Shown here piece after piece: positions 31,701 through 35,195 of a stretch of 64,000 nt of DNA (positions within the stretch are counted from its first letter, which is position 1; each line of letters starts with the position of its first letter). The position numbers and the translations under genes are program-made. The stretch is taken from assembly GCA_963576725.1 (NCBI GenBank), contig OY755237.1, positions 54,597,805 to 54,661,804 of the forward strand. Reading direction: 5' to 3'. This DNA comes from Azorinus chamasolen. Taxonomy: Eukaryota; Mollusca; Bivalvia; Cardiida; Solecurtidae. The notes below the pieces were generated by a model, which did no database searches, was not told the DNA's origin, and worked only from the letters and a program-made list of their open reading frames with translations.

Positions 31701-34484
31701 AAGGTCATCCTTCAGGTCAAATTGGCTGGGGGTATAGTATTTCACAAACACATCTTGTTTATATCTAACGTGTAATATAAGATGTGACCTCACACGATTA
31801 CTTAGTGGCCTATGTAGACTGGTACACAACCTATTTTTGCTGCACCTGTGTGTACTGTAGTAAACTTTTCTAAACTATTCTGCATGGACATGGACTCATC
31901 TTTTGTTACTTAAAATAGAATCTAGCCAGTATCGCAAAGATGAAGGCAAATTTCTGCCCCCTTGTTTAAATATCAAAGTTTTAACTCACAGAAATAAGTT
32001 ATTAAGCTCACCAAAGATTTTTTCTGGACTTGTTAAGCTATTAAAGTTTATCTCAAATGTTGTCAAGCGGAGATGTGTATATCATATTTTGGTTGTATGA
32101 GTTTACATGCCCATCTTCAGATGGAAAGTAATATGATTTCATCCATGGCAGGTGTGCGTTCCTGCAGGTAGTGTCCTGGAATGTTGTTTGCTCGTAAGAA
32201 ACCTGAAACTTGAAAAGCACTTGTTCAATCTTCACCAAACTTGGAAGAAATGTCTATGGACATAATAATTAATCAGAATTTTGCTATAATCACTGTAGCA
32301 CTATGGCCTGTTGCAGAAATTCTTACTCCTGAGTTGTGCTCTGTATGAGCATACTTTGTACTACTTTGCACCTTGTTCATGCAGTTTATTGGAAGCATTA
32401 CTACCATTACGGCCATTTGATTTTCTCTGATAAGTCTTGTTTGTGGATATCTATCACATTTAGTGATAATTTTAATCACTGTAGAATCTTGCTACATTGA
32501 CCACATTGTTTATCAACATAGGATTCTTTAAAAGCAGGTGGTTGTTTAATGTAGGGCAAAAGTAATGCAGAATGCTTCTGGAGGAACTGCCTGCATACCT
32601 TTTATCCTACATTAAGCTACCACCTGTATTAAAAAAAGTCAGAATAATACTTCTTTTTAGTGATCATATAAGAGAGACTTTACTGTATTTTTATGCCCCT
32701 GCCTTTAGGCGCTGGGGGCATTAAGTTTTACCCTTGTCTGTCCCGTCCATACGTACGTACGTACGAAATTTTCATTCAAGAATTTCTTGGCTTGTGTAAG
32801 GTGGAATGATTTGATATCTGGTCTGAAGCATTATCATAGTGAGTTGTAACGTGCCTCCCCTTTTCGGGTCTGTCGTCCATCTACTTCCTGTTTGCCGACA
32901 CTTTGATTGAATTTTGGTGATTGTGTAATGACAAAAAATTTCGTCAAAGATTTCTTCGCCTGTGTAAGCTGCAATGATTTGATATTTGGTCTGAAGCATA
33001 ATCATAGTGAGTTGTACTGTGTCTCCCCTTTTCAGGTCTGTCGTTCATCTGCTTCCTGTTTGGCGACACTTTGATTGAATTTTGGTGATTGTTTAAAATG
33101 ACAAAAAAATTCGTCAAAGATTTCTTCGCCTGTGTAAGCTGCAATGATTTGATATTTGGTCTGAAGCATAATCATAGCTTTTCAGGTCTGTTGTTCATCT
33201 ACTTCCTGTTTGCCGACACTTTGATTGAATTTTGGTGATTGTTTAATGATAAAAAATTTTCGTCAAAGATTTCTTGGCTTGTGTAAGCTGCAATGATTTG
33301 ATATTTGGTCTGAAGCATAGGCATAGTGAGTTGTACTGTGTCTCCCCTTTTAAGGTCTGTCATTTATCTACTTCCTGTTTGCTCGTGGGGGCATCCGTGT
33401 CCCATGGACATTTTCTTTTATTGTCATTGTTTCATTCACCTCAACAGTCACCACAATGGTGTGTGTGTGTGTACTGTCATCCATGCTGTTTTCTGAGTGC
33501 ATGTGTTATTACTTTTGTTTTACAAGGACAGAAGTCCTCACATGAAACTAATTTTTATAATGGCTGCTGAACAAAGGAATTTTTATCTTGGCAGAAACTG
33601 TAGATTTATTTTATGTCATAAGCAAACAGAGTTGATCATGATCAGATGGCTCCTACAGGACCCGTCTGATTGGGGTCTACTCTGTTTGCAAAGGTGTAGA
33701 AAGGCATATTTATAGTGTAAAAGGTTAACCTTTTACAACATAGAGATGTCTTTTGGAAACTTTGCAAACAGAGTAGTGCTAAAAATGCCTTTGTTCATAC
33801 TACTGCTATAAAAATTACGGTACCTTACTAATACCGGTAGTCATACTGTCAGTATTACATGAATATTCATTAGTAAAGGGTTAAAAATAGAAAGTTTCAA
33901 AAACAAATTTATATATAATATATCTGTAATTTAATTTCAAATGCTTTTTTCAGCAGGCCAAGCCTAAGAAGAAGAGAAAGTCCAGGAGTCCTGTAGACAG
34001 ATACAGAAGTAGATCAAATAGTCCTAATGAACGAAGGCACAAACTACACAAGGGTGATAAACACAGGGACAGAGATGATAAACACAGGGACAGAAGTGAT
34101 AAATACAGGGACAGAGATGATAAATACAGAGACAGAGATGGCAAATACAGGGACAGAGATGATAAATATAGAAATAAGAGTGATACATACAGAGATAATG
34201 ATGACAAATACAGGGACAGAGATGATAAATATAGAGACAGAGATGATGATAAATACAGGGACAGAGATAATAAATACAGGGACAAAGGTGATAAGTATAG
34301 GGACAGGGATGATAAATTTAGGGATACACGAGATAGATACGGGGAAAGTTATAAATCGAAAAACAGGGAAGACAAATATAGGGACAGAAATGATAAATAC
34401 ATAGACAGGGGAGATAACACCAGAGATAAAAGAGATAAATACAGTGAGAAGTCTGACAAATATAGGAGAGAGAAACGAAGATGA
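1647..34484 (+). CDS. PPIL4: PPIL4, cyclophilin-like protein with RRM (10 exons, 5' end outside window)
   Basis: Gene-level entry. Exons: 1647-1764, 9283-9425, 12619-12715, 15559-15675, 20856-20980, 23503-23569, 25215-25326, 27021-27105, 30254-30362, 33954-34484. Phases join in frame throughout and every intron is GT-AG. Domains in order: C-terminal two thirds of a cyclophilin-type PPIase domain (exons 1-3), an acidic linker (exons 3-4), one RRM (RNP2 VLFVCKL, RNP1 YAFIEFEN; exons 5-7), a KWKGKG basic segment, a charged linker, and a long Lys/Tyr/Arg/Asp tail. The order and many motifs match vertebrate PPIL4 closely. Family knowledge: a nuclear protein linked to spliceosomes; the residue at the cyclophilin A Trp121 position is Tyr here (LDYLDNVH), as in other PPIL4 proteins. 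The start codon and first part of the PPIase domain are upstream of the window. Introns are 1.6-7.5 kb and packed with transposable elements. Confidence 0.95.
1834..3340 (+). mobile_element. Pearl-like element P2 with tandem core of about 316 bp
   Basis: The start hairpin is TAGTCCCCCACCGG / CCGGTTGGGGGACTA, followed by TCCGTCTG microsatellite. The core repeats with a period of about 316 bp (each unit opens 'cagtccgtctgtcacgcttc', at about 2214, 2530 and 2846), itself two diverged halves of about 160 bp. No clear 3' end was found. Positions 3341-3652 hold no recognisable feature. Confidence 0.6.
3653..4949 (+). mobile_element. Pearl-like element P3 (TAGCTCAC family), interrupted
   Basis: The start TAGCTCACCAGAGCAC pairs with GTGCTCAGGGTGAGCT. 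The end is CTGGTGAGCGATGTAAGGGC then cattcttgtt. The body repeats 'gtcaaaattggccc'. The stretch about 4261-4794 does not match the family and looks like inserted sequence, including a palindrome at 4615-4690. Confidence 0.6.
4615..4690. repeat. Family C-type palindrome
   Basis: Inverted arms ACAAACAGTTTGGATATCAG and CTGGATCCAAATTGTTTGC meet around GGCCCCACATTATGTGGGGCC. This is the centre of a family C element inside P3. Confidence 0.6.
5278..6178 (+). mobile_element. Pearl-like element P4 (TAGCTCAC family), full length
   Basis: The start TAGCTCACCTGAGCAAAGCT folds with GCTCAGGGTGAGCT. The end AGGTGAGCGATTAAGGGCC pairs inward with the start, and ggccatcttggccctcgtgtt closes it. The core has about 180-bp tandem units. 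It sits inside the P5 array, which continues on both sides. Confidence 0.7.
7271..7863. mobile_element. Non-autonomous DNA transposon, TIR CTCACC(G/T)TCTATCGAACCTC
   Basis: Terminal inverted repeats of 20 bp match at 19 positions (7271-7290 and 7844-7863). Extra copies of TATCGAACCT / AGGTTCGATA occur inside near both ends (about 7493 and 7826). There is no coding capacity. No clean target duplication is visible. Superfamily not assigned. Confidence 0.65.
7991..8495. other. Intron sequence without clear feature
   Basis: Only a weak family A/C-like remnant at about 8080-8150 (gcagaccctgatcatataaa / gggtctgcactattta). Nothing else recognised. Confidence 0.4.
8496..8768 (+). mobile_element. TTAA MITE family A copy
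   Basis: It carries the A palindrome (agacccagatcagaggctcc / cccgtctgatcagggtctgc), the TCTGTTTGCTTA arm, 'gtcattatttcttaca' and an AGGGTAAA end. The left end is degenerate. Confidence 0.55.
8757..9222 (+). mobile_element. TTAA MITE family A copy, interrupted by B2
   Basis: The left part holds the palindrome (gtctgatcaaggtctgccct) and the right part 'gtcattatttcttatatgaa' and AGGTAAAAGGTTAA. Between them family B element B2 is inserted at an internal TTAA. Confidence 0.65.
8937..9157 (+). mobile_element. TTAA MITE family B, copy B2 (intact, nested)
   Basis: TTAA at 8933-8936 and 9158-9161 flanks CCCATTCCC...GGGAATGGG, 221 bp. The centre is a long palindrome: AATAGAGCATTTGCTCC / GGAGCAAATGCTCTATT, extending to GTGATAAA/TTTATCAC. 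The host family A element is rejoined exactly if one TTAA is removed, which is direct evidence for TTAA target duplication. Confidence 0.85.
9283..9425 (+). CDS. PPIL4: PPIL4 exon (PPIase active-site half)
   Basis: The acceptor ttttttaccag ends at 9282 and the donor gtatag starts at 9426. It encodes [30 protein letters not shown] and HRPYQDIR. Phe and His at positions equivalent to cyclophilin A F113 and H126 are kept, while Tyr replaces W121, a known PPIL4 trait. The exon ends with two bases of a split codon. A TTAA MITE ends about 60 bp upstream of the acceptor. Confidence 0.95.
9426..10380. other. Intron sequence, mostly unrecognised
   Basis: There is a decayed palindrome at about 9655-9720 (gcagaccctgaccagaaacc) and a TAGCTCACCACAGCAC start fragment at about 9790. 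Otherwise nothing recognised. Confidence 0.4.
10385..10600 (-). repeat. MITE A palindrome fragment followed by family F end
   Basis: ATGGCTCCTGTAGGAGCCAT is the centre of a family A palindrome. At 10541 a CAGTAAAACCTGTCTTA end of the pogo-like family F follows. Both are partial. Confidence 0.5.
10711..11035 (+). repeat. Dispersed repeat, pearl-like fragment
   Basis: It has GTGGAGCTTTCTTACTCGCA, CGGCGTCCGTGTCAC and a repeated 'ggttaaggtttttgttaa' / 'ggttaaagtttttgttaa' motif. This resembles the TAGCTCCAC family at 14411-14860 but lacks clear ends. Confidence 0.4.
11079..11315 (+). mobile_element. TTAA MITE family A copy
   Basis: It runs from TTTTAACCCTTTCCCTCATA to GGGGAAAGTGTTAAC. The palindrome gacggctcctataggagcct is near intact. 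Confidence 0.7.
11335..11510 (-). repeat. TTAA MITE family A, partial reverse copy
   Basis: CTGTAGAATCATATCTATAT, then a decayed palindrome (gatccctacaggagcctttt) and TTTGCAAAGGGGTAGAGA. Positions 11511-11763 hold nothing recognised. Confidence 0.5.
11764..12325 (-). mobile_element. MITE A copy expanded by an internal minisatellite
   Basis: The left part has ATATTCATGCAAATAT, GTGTAGAATCAGATTTACAT and gattagatggctactacagg. In place of a single CTGGGTCTACTCTGTTTG arm there is a 27-bp array; the copy then resumes TTTGCAAAGGCATATAT. Confidence 0.7.
11905..12305 (+). repeat. 27-bp minisatellite, about 15 units
   Basis: The unit is GACAGGCTGGGTCTATCTAC plus TCTGTTT. Since 27 is a multiple of three and units lack stops, two long open frames appear here (159 and 199 codons). 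They are artefacts of the repeat. The unit equals the outer arm of the MITE A palindrome. Confidence 0.9.
12395..12505 (+). repeat. Short degenerate tandem repeat (ACCAGGACAAACTTAC-like)
   Basis: Recurring 'ataccaggacaatcttac' / 'ataccaggaaaaacttac' motifs, about 5 irregular copies. They lie just upstream of the PPIL4 exon at 12619. Confidence 0.5.
12619..12715 (+). CDS. PPIL4: PPIL4 exon (end of PPIase domain, linker)
   Basis: The acceptor ctttatag ends at 12618 and the donor gtcagt starts at 12716. It encodes [18 protein letters not shown] followed by [10 protein letters not shown], matching the [13 protein letters not shown] and SPEPTREQLD segments of vertebrate PPIL4. The exon continues in phase from the previous split Arg codon. 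It is short (97 bp) and lies between two repeat-rich introns. Confidence 0.95.
12770..13085 (+). mobile_element. MITE A remnant split by B3 at its palindrome centre
   Basis: The left arm is AGACCCAGATGAAACTGCTCC; B3 follows; the right arm is GGCCCAGTCTGATTAGGGTC. B3 entered at a TTAA in the hairpin loop of the older A copy. Confidence 0.6.
12816..13036 (-). mobile_element. TTAA MITE family B, copy B3
   Basis: TTAA at 12812-12815 and 13037-13040 flanks CCCTTTCCACC...GGAATAGG. It has an intact central palindrome (gagcatttgctcctaaggag / ctccttaggagcaaatgctc) and GTGATAAA/TTTATCAC flanks. Confidence 0.8.
13097..13330 (+). mobile_element. TTAA MITE family A copy
   Basis: TTTAACCCTTTCCCTCATAT start, decayed palindrome (tgagatcagaaggctcatgt), and 'gtcattatttcttacatgaa' near the right end. 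Confidence 0.6.
13602..13692. repeat. Family G palindromic element
   Basis: CATCAAACCCTATGTTG faces CATCATAGGGTTTAATGG, with inner arms TTTAGAATCGTCTC / GAGACAATTCTAAA. Related copies are at 54083-54165 and 57870-57950. Confidence 0.55.
13747..13995 (+). mobile_element. TTAA MITE family A copy
   Basis: CTTAACCCTTTCCCTGATA start, palindrome remnant (ccagatctgatggctcctgt), 'gtcattatttcttacgtgaa' and ATTCATCAGTTAATAGG end. Positions 13996-14410 hold nothing recognised. Confidence 0.6.
14411..14860 (+). mobile_element. Pearl-like element P7 (TAGCTCCAC family), full length 450 bp
   Basis: The start hairpin is TAGCTCCACTTTTTC / GAAAAAGTGGAGCTA. The end has the inverse AAAGTGGAGCGCGC, then a CTGTCTGCGGACAG hairpin and ctcttgtt. 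There are two diverged core units of about 180 bp. Confidence 0.7.
14885..15040 (-). repeat. TTAA MITE family A, partial reverse copy
   Basis: GAAACTGCAGAATCATATCT, AAGCAGCTCCTACAGGAACTG palindrome remnant, TTTGCAAAGGGTATATAT and GTGAAGGGTTA end. Confidence 0.55.
15186..15415 (+). mobile_element. TTAA MITE family A copy
   Basis: CACCCTTTACCTGATAGAG start, AGACAGCTCTTGTAGGAGCC palindrome, ATATTCATGAGGTAAAGGTAA end. Confidence 0.6.
15559..15675 (+). CDS. PPIL4: PPIL4 exon (acidic linker)
   Basis: The acceptor tatatttcag ends at 15558 and the donor gtaata starts at 15676. It encodes [15 protein letters not shown], then a Glu/Lys-rich helix-prone stretch ending in ILTM. The SGRIGADE start is diagnostic of PPIL4. 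Length is exactly 39 codons, phase 0 at both ends. Confidence 0.95.
15743..15950 (+). mobile_element. TTAA MITE family A copy (right end missing)
   Basis: ACCCTTTACTTCAAATAAAC start, well kept palindrome (gacggctactattggagcca) and TCTGTTTGCTAATGG. It lies 68 bp after the PPIL4 exon at 15559-15675. Confidence 0.55.
15955..16023 (+). repeat. Left copy of a long-range direct repeat
   Basis: 'gtaggcacaactgtgaaac' and 'gggtgatgagaggatgtgca' followed by gtcaacaaggg recur at 20507-20573. The two copies bracket about 4.5 kb of other repeats. Confidence 0.6.
16066..17772 (+). mobile_element. Pearl-like element P8 (TATACCCCCC family), full length
   Basis: The start hairpin is TATACCCCCCTTTTG / AAAAATGGGGGTATA, then a GGTC/GGTT tetranucleotide array (cggtcggtcggtcggtctg). 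There are about 11 core units of about 145 bp ('gatcaataactgctcaaggg', 'gaggtcactaggtcaaaggt'). It ends GGGGGGTATACATG then ttacaaacatctcttgtta. Confidence 0.75.
17792..20475 (+). mobile_element. Pearl-like element P9 (TAGCTCGCC family)
   Basis: The start is TAGCTCGCCTGTTCG / AGAACAGTAGAGCTTA, then a GCGTGGGCGTGAGCGTGAGC run. Three units of about 180 bp ('ttttttggacgggttgtttt') are followed by about 14 units with 'gaccttgacctttgaccta' and 'ggcttccatacttggtatg'. The end carries AACAGGCGAGCATCAG, the inverse of the start. It begins about 20 bp after P8 ends. Confidence 0.65.
19671..19733. repeat. Perfect 30-bp stem, 3-nt loop hairpin
   Basis: Arms at 19671-19700 and 19704-19733 are exact reverse complements (left arm begins ATATCGAGGGCTTGGTGCAA); the loop is ACT. 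It interrupts the P9 core array, within a PPIL4 intron. Confidence 0.9.
20507..20573 (+). repeat. Right copy of a long-range direct repeat
   Basis: Matches 15955-16023 ('gtaggcacaactgtt', 'gggtgatgagaggatgtgca', gtcaacaaggg). Confidence 0.6.
20856..20980 (+). CDS. PPIL4: PPIL4 exon (first half of RRM)
   Basis: The acceptor ctaaag ends at 20855 and the donor gtaagt starts at 20981. It encodes [35 protein letters not shown] and RFGEIV. VLFVCKL is RNP2 of the RRM and the following helix is nearly identical to vertebrate PPIL4. The longer open frame starting near 20640 reads through intron sequence and is not supported as coding upstream of 20856. Confidence 0.95.
21248..22460 (+). mobile_element. 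Pearl-like element P10 (ATGTCTCCC family)
   Basis: The start hairpin is TATGTCTCCCCC...GGGGAGGGAGACATA, then a CTGT/TCCG microsatellite. Core units carry 'cttgtgcagctaactcctcc' and 'gaaccagctatatgtgagg'. The end is GGGGGAGACATGTG then ttctcaaaaacaaactctagt. A second copy holds the mariner at 35740-38002. Confidence 0.7.
22511..23248 (-). mobile_element. TTAA MITE family A copy with about 490 bp insertion
   Basis: Left part 22511-22567 (ATCCTTTACTTCATGAATAT, 'gtaagaaataatgacat') and right part from about 23063 (ATAATGGCATATAAACATAG, gcagaccctgatcagatggc, TATGGAGTAAAGGATTA). The DNA between, about 22568-23062, is unassigned and I saw no clear ends in it. Confidence 0.5.
23250..23493 (+). repeat. 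31-bp minisatellite, about 8 units, next to a splice acceptor
   Basis: The unit is TAAGAGTGGTAATGTAAGA plus TGTCACACCTTC. One unit is 3 bp short. It starts at the end of the MITE A copy and stops about 10 bp before the PPIL4 exon at 23503, so its last unit lies in the branch point / pyrimidine tract zone. Confidence 0.9.
23503..23569 (+). CDS. PPIL4: PPIL4 exon (RRM RNP1)
   Basis: The acceptor tctttatttcag ends at 23502 and the donor gtaagt starts at 23570. It encodes [18 protein letters not shown] then [12 protein letters not shown] is the RNP1 strand. The 67-bp exon directly follows a 31-bp tandem repeat array whose last unit ends about 10 bp before it. Confidence 0.95.
23570..23950. other. 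Intron sequence without clear feature
   Basis: Only an 'aaccctttccctgctc' A-like end at about 23783 and 'acgaaattgtgacatcatgaa' nearby, a decayed MITE fragment. Confidence 0.4.
23953..24259 (+). mobile_element. Pearl-like element P11 (ATGCCCCTGTTGG family)
   Basis: The start is TTTTATGCCCCTGTTGGCGA / AGTCAGGGGACATTATG, then a TCCGTCCGTCTGTCTG run. The end is CACGGGGGCATCGCAGTGTC then ttacagacacaattttctagt. A short, core-poor copy. Confidence 0.65.
24290..24372 (-). repeat. MITE A end fragment
   Basis: AGGAGCCATCTGATCTTGG, TCTACTCTGTTTGCAGATG and TATATGAGGGAAAAGTTAA. Positions 24373-24890 hold nothing recognised. Confidence 0.5.
24895..25128 (+). mobile_element. TTAA MITE family B, copy B4
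   Basis: TTAA at 24891-24894 and 25129-25132 flanks CCCATTACC...GGAATGGG. The palindrome centre has an extra partial duplication (gagcaaatggagcaaat). It ends 86 bp before the PPIL4 exon at 25215. Confidence 0.8.
25215..25326 (+). CDS. PPIL4: PPIL4 exon (end of RRM)
   Basis: The acceptor attatggcag ends at 25214 and the donor gtgggt starts at 25327. It encodes [34 protein letters not shown] and KGKG, the most strongly conserved part of PPIL4. A TTAA MITE (B4) ends 86 bp upstream. The apparent upstream extension of the open frame into that MITE is not coding. Confidence 0.95.
25327..25735. other. Intron sequence without clear feature
   Basis: AT-rich; no element ends, palindromes or coding signals seen. 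Confidence 0.4.
25740..25990 (+). mobile_element. TTAA MITE family A copy
   Basis: TTTAACCCTTTTCCTACTTC start, palindrome gtctgctcctcatggagctg, ATATTCATTATGGAAAGGTT end. Confidence 0.6.
26064..26276 (-). mobile_element. TTAA MITE family B, copy B5
   Basis: TTAA at 26060-26063 and 26277-26280 flanks the element, which starts CCCATTCCC and has a degenerate right end. The palindrome gagcatttgctccaatatag / gagcaaatgctctattta is intact. Confidence 0.8.
26329..26565 (-). mobile_element. TTAA MITE family A, intact reference copy
   Basis: TTAA at 26325-26328 and 26566-26569 flanks CCCTTTACTTCATGAAT...TTATGGAGTAAAGGG, 237 bp. The palindrome centre is gacggctcctataggatctg. A good exemplar of the family. 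Confidence 0.85.
26600..26995 (-). repeat. Decayed MITE A fragments
   Basis: GCAAACAGAACAGACCTTG, agacagcttgtatgagagcc, TCTGTTTGCAAATGTGTC and GTGAAGGGTTT at about 26880-26990. Before that only weak matches (26620-26660). Confidence 0.45.
27021..27105 (+). CDS. PPIL4: PPIL4 exon (charged linker)
   Basis: The acceptor atctttgcag ends at 27020 and the donor gtaaat starts at 27106. It encodes [18 protein letters not shown] then KIKDYSRKD. The phase fits the split Gly codon before and the split Ser codon after. Sequence similarity here is weak, as expected for the linker; the call rests on position, phase and splice sites. Confidence 0.88.
27290..27420 (+). repeat. MITE A fragment
   Basis: TAGCAAACAGAGTAGACACAG, agacagctcctgtaggagca and GATCTGTTTGTTTATG; ends lost. 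Confidence 0.5.
27535..27612 (+). repeat. MITE A left part, cut by a mariner relic
   Basis: TTTGCAAACAGAGTAGACCC and agacggctcctatag, then an abrupt change to transposase-like sequence. Confidence 0.55.
27613..27960 (-). pseudogene. Mariner-type transposase relic
   Basis: On the minus strand a 63-codon frame (27614-27805) contains [19 protein letters not shown] followed by KHPGS. This is the segment around the first catalytic Asp of mariner transposases (family form GDETW...QSMQWKHP). The remaining domains are not readable, and the element ends are not found. It is not a close relative of the copy at 35894-37230, which reads WVYYF...RIWATKN in the same region. Confidence 0.7.
27969..28485 (+). 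mobile_element. Pearl-like element P12 (TATACCCCC family)
   Basis: TATACCCCCACACACTTG with AGGTATACTGGAATCACC, then a GGTCGG/GGTCTG run. The core repeats 'gcgaactcctctttcagttt' / 'cacaaactcctccttcagtt'. No distinct end before P13 begins. Confidence 0.5.
28486..29215 (+). mobile_element. Pearl-like element P13 (TATACCCCCC...GGGGGGAGGTATAC)
   Basis: Start hairpin TATACCCCCCACAATG / AGTTTGGGGGGAGGTATA, then GTCCGTCTGTCCGTCC, then about three core units of about 170 bp ('taaagctaaatctagatga', 'gagttatggcccttgaac'). Confidence 0.55.
29290..29570 (+). repeat. Dispersed repeat holding a 23-bp motif
   Basis: Contains 'caggtgggggtattcgttag', 'acagttctagtttggtcctg' and, at 29468-29490, AAGGCTGCTCTGCAGGGG followed by TATTC, which differs from the minisatellite unit at 56100-56701 at two bases. 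Confidence 0.45.
29590..29885 (+). mobile_element. TTAA MITE family A copy
   Basis: TTTGCAAATGGTAGACTCAG, agacagcccctgcaggatct palindrome, and TATCAAAAGGGTTAAC end. The middle is longer than usual. Confidence 0.5.
29939..30144. mobile_element. Pogo-like MITE, family F, intact copy
   Basis: TA dinucleotides flank CAGTAAAACCTCTCTAAAC...GTAGAGGGATTTTACTG, 206 bp, with an inner palindrome (aaagtcattcaaaatact...gagctttctgcatgacttt). The ends fit non-autonomous pogo/Tigger-type elements (inference). Confidence 0.7.
30254..30362 (+). CDS. PPIL4: PPIL4 exon ([11 protein letters not shown] linker and basic stretch)
   Basis: The acceptor tctctttcag ends at 30253 and the donor gtagat, a weak match, starts at 30363. 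It encodes [17 protein letters not shown], a Lys-rich run and a Ser/Asp-rich end (GSSSDSDM). KYDL(I/V) is the one conserved linker motif of PPIL4. The poly-Lys run could act in nuclear localisation (inference). Confidence 0.9.
30473..31760 (+). mobile_element. Pearl-like element P14 (ATGCCCCCCAGATC family), split by a pogo-like element
   Basis: The start is TTATGCCCCCCAGATCAG / TCTTGGGAGCATATT, then a TGTT run; body 'actttaacattggtcataac'. The end is CTGGGGGTATAGTA then tcacaaacacatcttgttt. A sister copy without the insertion is at 38003-38429. Confidence 0.65.
30612..31500. mobile_element. Pogo/Tigger-like element, non-autonomous (889 bp)
   Basis: TA flanks CAGTATATTGGCG...CGCCGTTATACTG. 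The ends are imperfect inverted repeats, and sub-terminal parts repeat 'cggattatc' / 'tcggataaacgag' motifs. It inserted in P14; removing it with one TA rejoins the P14 sequence seen at 38140-38180. No transposase frame is visible. Confidence 0.65.
31770..32465. other. Intron sequence without clear feature
   Basis: No element ends, long palindromes or coding segments recognised. Confidence 0.4.
32466..32688. repeat. Family F (pogo-like MITE) copy
   Basis: CACTGTAGAATCTTGCTACA...AGAGAGACTTTACTGTA, inner 'gcaggtggttgtttaatgta' / 'tacattaagctaccacctgt'. More diverged than the copy at 29939. Confidence 0.5.
32689..33415 (+). mobile_element. Pearl-like element P15 (ATGCCCCTGCC family)
   Basis: The start is TTATGCCCCTGCCTTTAGGC / GCGCTGGGGGCATTAAG, with a TACG run (cgtacgtacgtac). 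Four core units of about 170 bp ('gctgcaatgatttgatattt', 'tctgaagcataatcatag'). The end is GTGGGGGCATCCGTG then tcccatggaca. Confidence 0.7.
33600..33890 (-). repeat. Two adjoining MITE A fragments
   Basis: First: GCAAACAGAGTTGATCATG, gatggctcctacaggacccg, ending AAAAGGTTAA near 33726. Second: CTTTTACAACATAGAGATG, ...GAATATTCATTAGTAAAGGG near 33880. They lie just before the PPIL4 terminal exon. Confidence 0.5.
33954..34484 (+). CDS. PPIL4: PPIL4 terminal exon, KYRDRDD-repeat tail
   Basis: The acceptor is cag at 33951-33953 (a NAGNAG site; cagcag allows a one-codon shift). The exon encodes a basic start ([17 protein letters not shown]), then about 14 degenerate heptads of the type D-D-K-Y-R-D-R, and stops at 34482-34484 after REKRR. 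Vertebrate PPIL4 has an Arg/Ser/Lys/Asp-rich tail here that likewise ends in a basic residue. The heptads reflect a 21-bp DNA repeat, so the tail length is expected to vary. Low-complexity charge-patterned tails occur in many splicing factors. The long antisense frame opposite this exon is a shadow. Confidence 0.93.
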   Translation, partial: QAKPKKKRKSRSPVDRYRSRSNSPNERRHKLHKGDKHRDRDDKHRDRSDKYRDRDDKYRDRDGKYRDRDDKYRNKSDTYRDNDDKYRDRDDKYRDRDDDKYRDRDNKYRDKGDKYRDRDDKFRDTRDRYGESYKSKNREDKYRDRNDKYIDRGDNTRDKRDKYSEKSDKYRREKRR

Positions 34485-34670
34485 TATGTAGCAAGAAAAA
34501 TGCTTGTGAAAACTGTTGGGTAAATGTAAAGATATGTTGGAGCTGAAGGTATGGAAAGGAATGGAGATTAATGAAATGTACATGTCTTTCTTGAAGAAGG
34601 GAGAAGTTAGATCAGACTGGATTATTCAAATAAATTCAGCTGGAAAATTTAAGTTTAATGCTTGAAGGGG
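34485..34670 (+). other. PPIL4: PPIL4 3' UTR with AATAAA polyadenylation signal
   Basis: The sequence from the stop codon contains AATAAA at 34629-34634, about 145 bp downstream, the first canonical signal seen. The transcript end is inferred, not observed. A small TIR element starts at about 34671. Confidence 0.6.
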
Positions 34671-34852
34671 TGCAGGGCTCAAGCTGGAGCTCTCCATCAG
34701 GGAGAAGTTTAGTTGGATTCAGGGAGAAGTTTTGGATCTAATTTTGTACATATTCCATATATTTAAACTTCTCCCTAAGCTCAAAACAGGGAGAAGTCAG
34801 CAGGGTTAAGGAGGCATTTCCTCCCAAATTGCCCTCTAGCTTGAGCCCTGGG
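34671..34852. mobile_element. Small TIR element CAGGGCTCAAGCT
   Basis: Ends CAGGGCTCAAGCTGGAG and CCTCTAGCTTGAGCCCTG are inverted. Inside, 'cagggagaagtttagttgg' recurs in both directions. 182 bp, non-coding. It lies just past the PPIL4 polyadenylation signal. Superfamily uncertain; a perfect target duplication is not seen. Confidence 0.6.
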
Positions 34853-34947
34853 ATGTGAAAATTAGCTTTGACTGTGAGTCTTCGAGTCTGTATGAAAATA
34901 CAGAAGCCACACTGGTCAGATTATACTTCATATGACATGCCATTTAA

Positions 34948-35195
34948 CCCTTTACTTGATGAATATTCATGTAAGAAATGATGAAATTGATTAATTTAAT
35001 TAGCTGATTTTTTATAAATGCATTGTGACTAAGGGAATTATGAAAATGGCAGAAACTGGAGAATCGGATCTTATATTATTTCATAAGCAAACGGAGCCAA
35101 CACTGATCAGATGGCTCCTATAGGAGCTGTCTTACCTGGATCTACTCTGTTTGTAAAAGTAACAAAAGGCATCTCTGTCTGGGAATGGACTGATG
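34948..35195 (-). mobile_element. TTAA MITE family A copy
   Basis: TTAA at 34944-34947, CCCTTTACTTGATGAATAT start, palindrome gatggctcctataggagctg, degenerate right end near 35190. It marks the region just downstream of PPIL4. Confidence 0.65.

Noticed and set aside
34044..34583. 179-codon minus-strand frame rich in Ile/Ser/Val/Phe
   Set aside because: Exact antisense shadow of the PPIL4 heptad-repeat exon.
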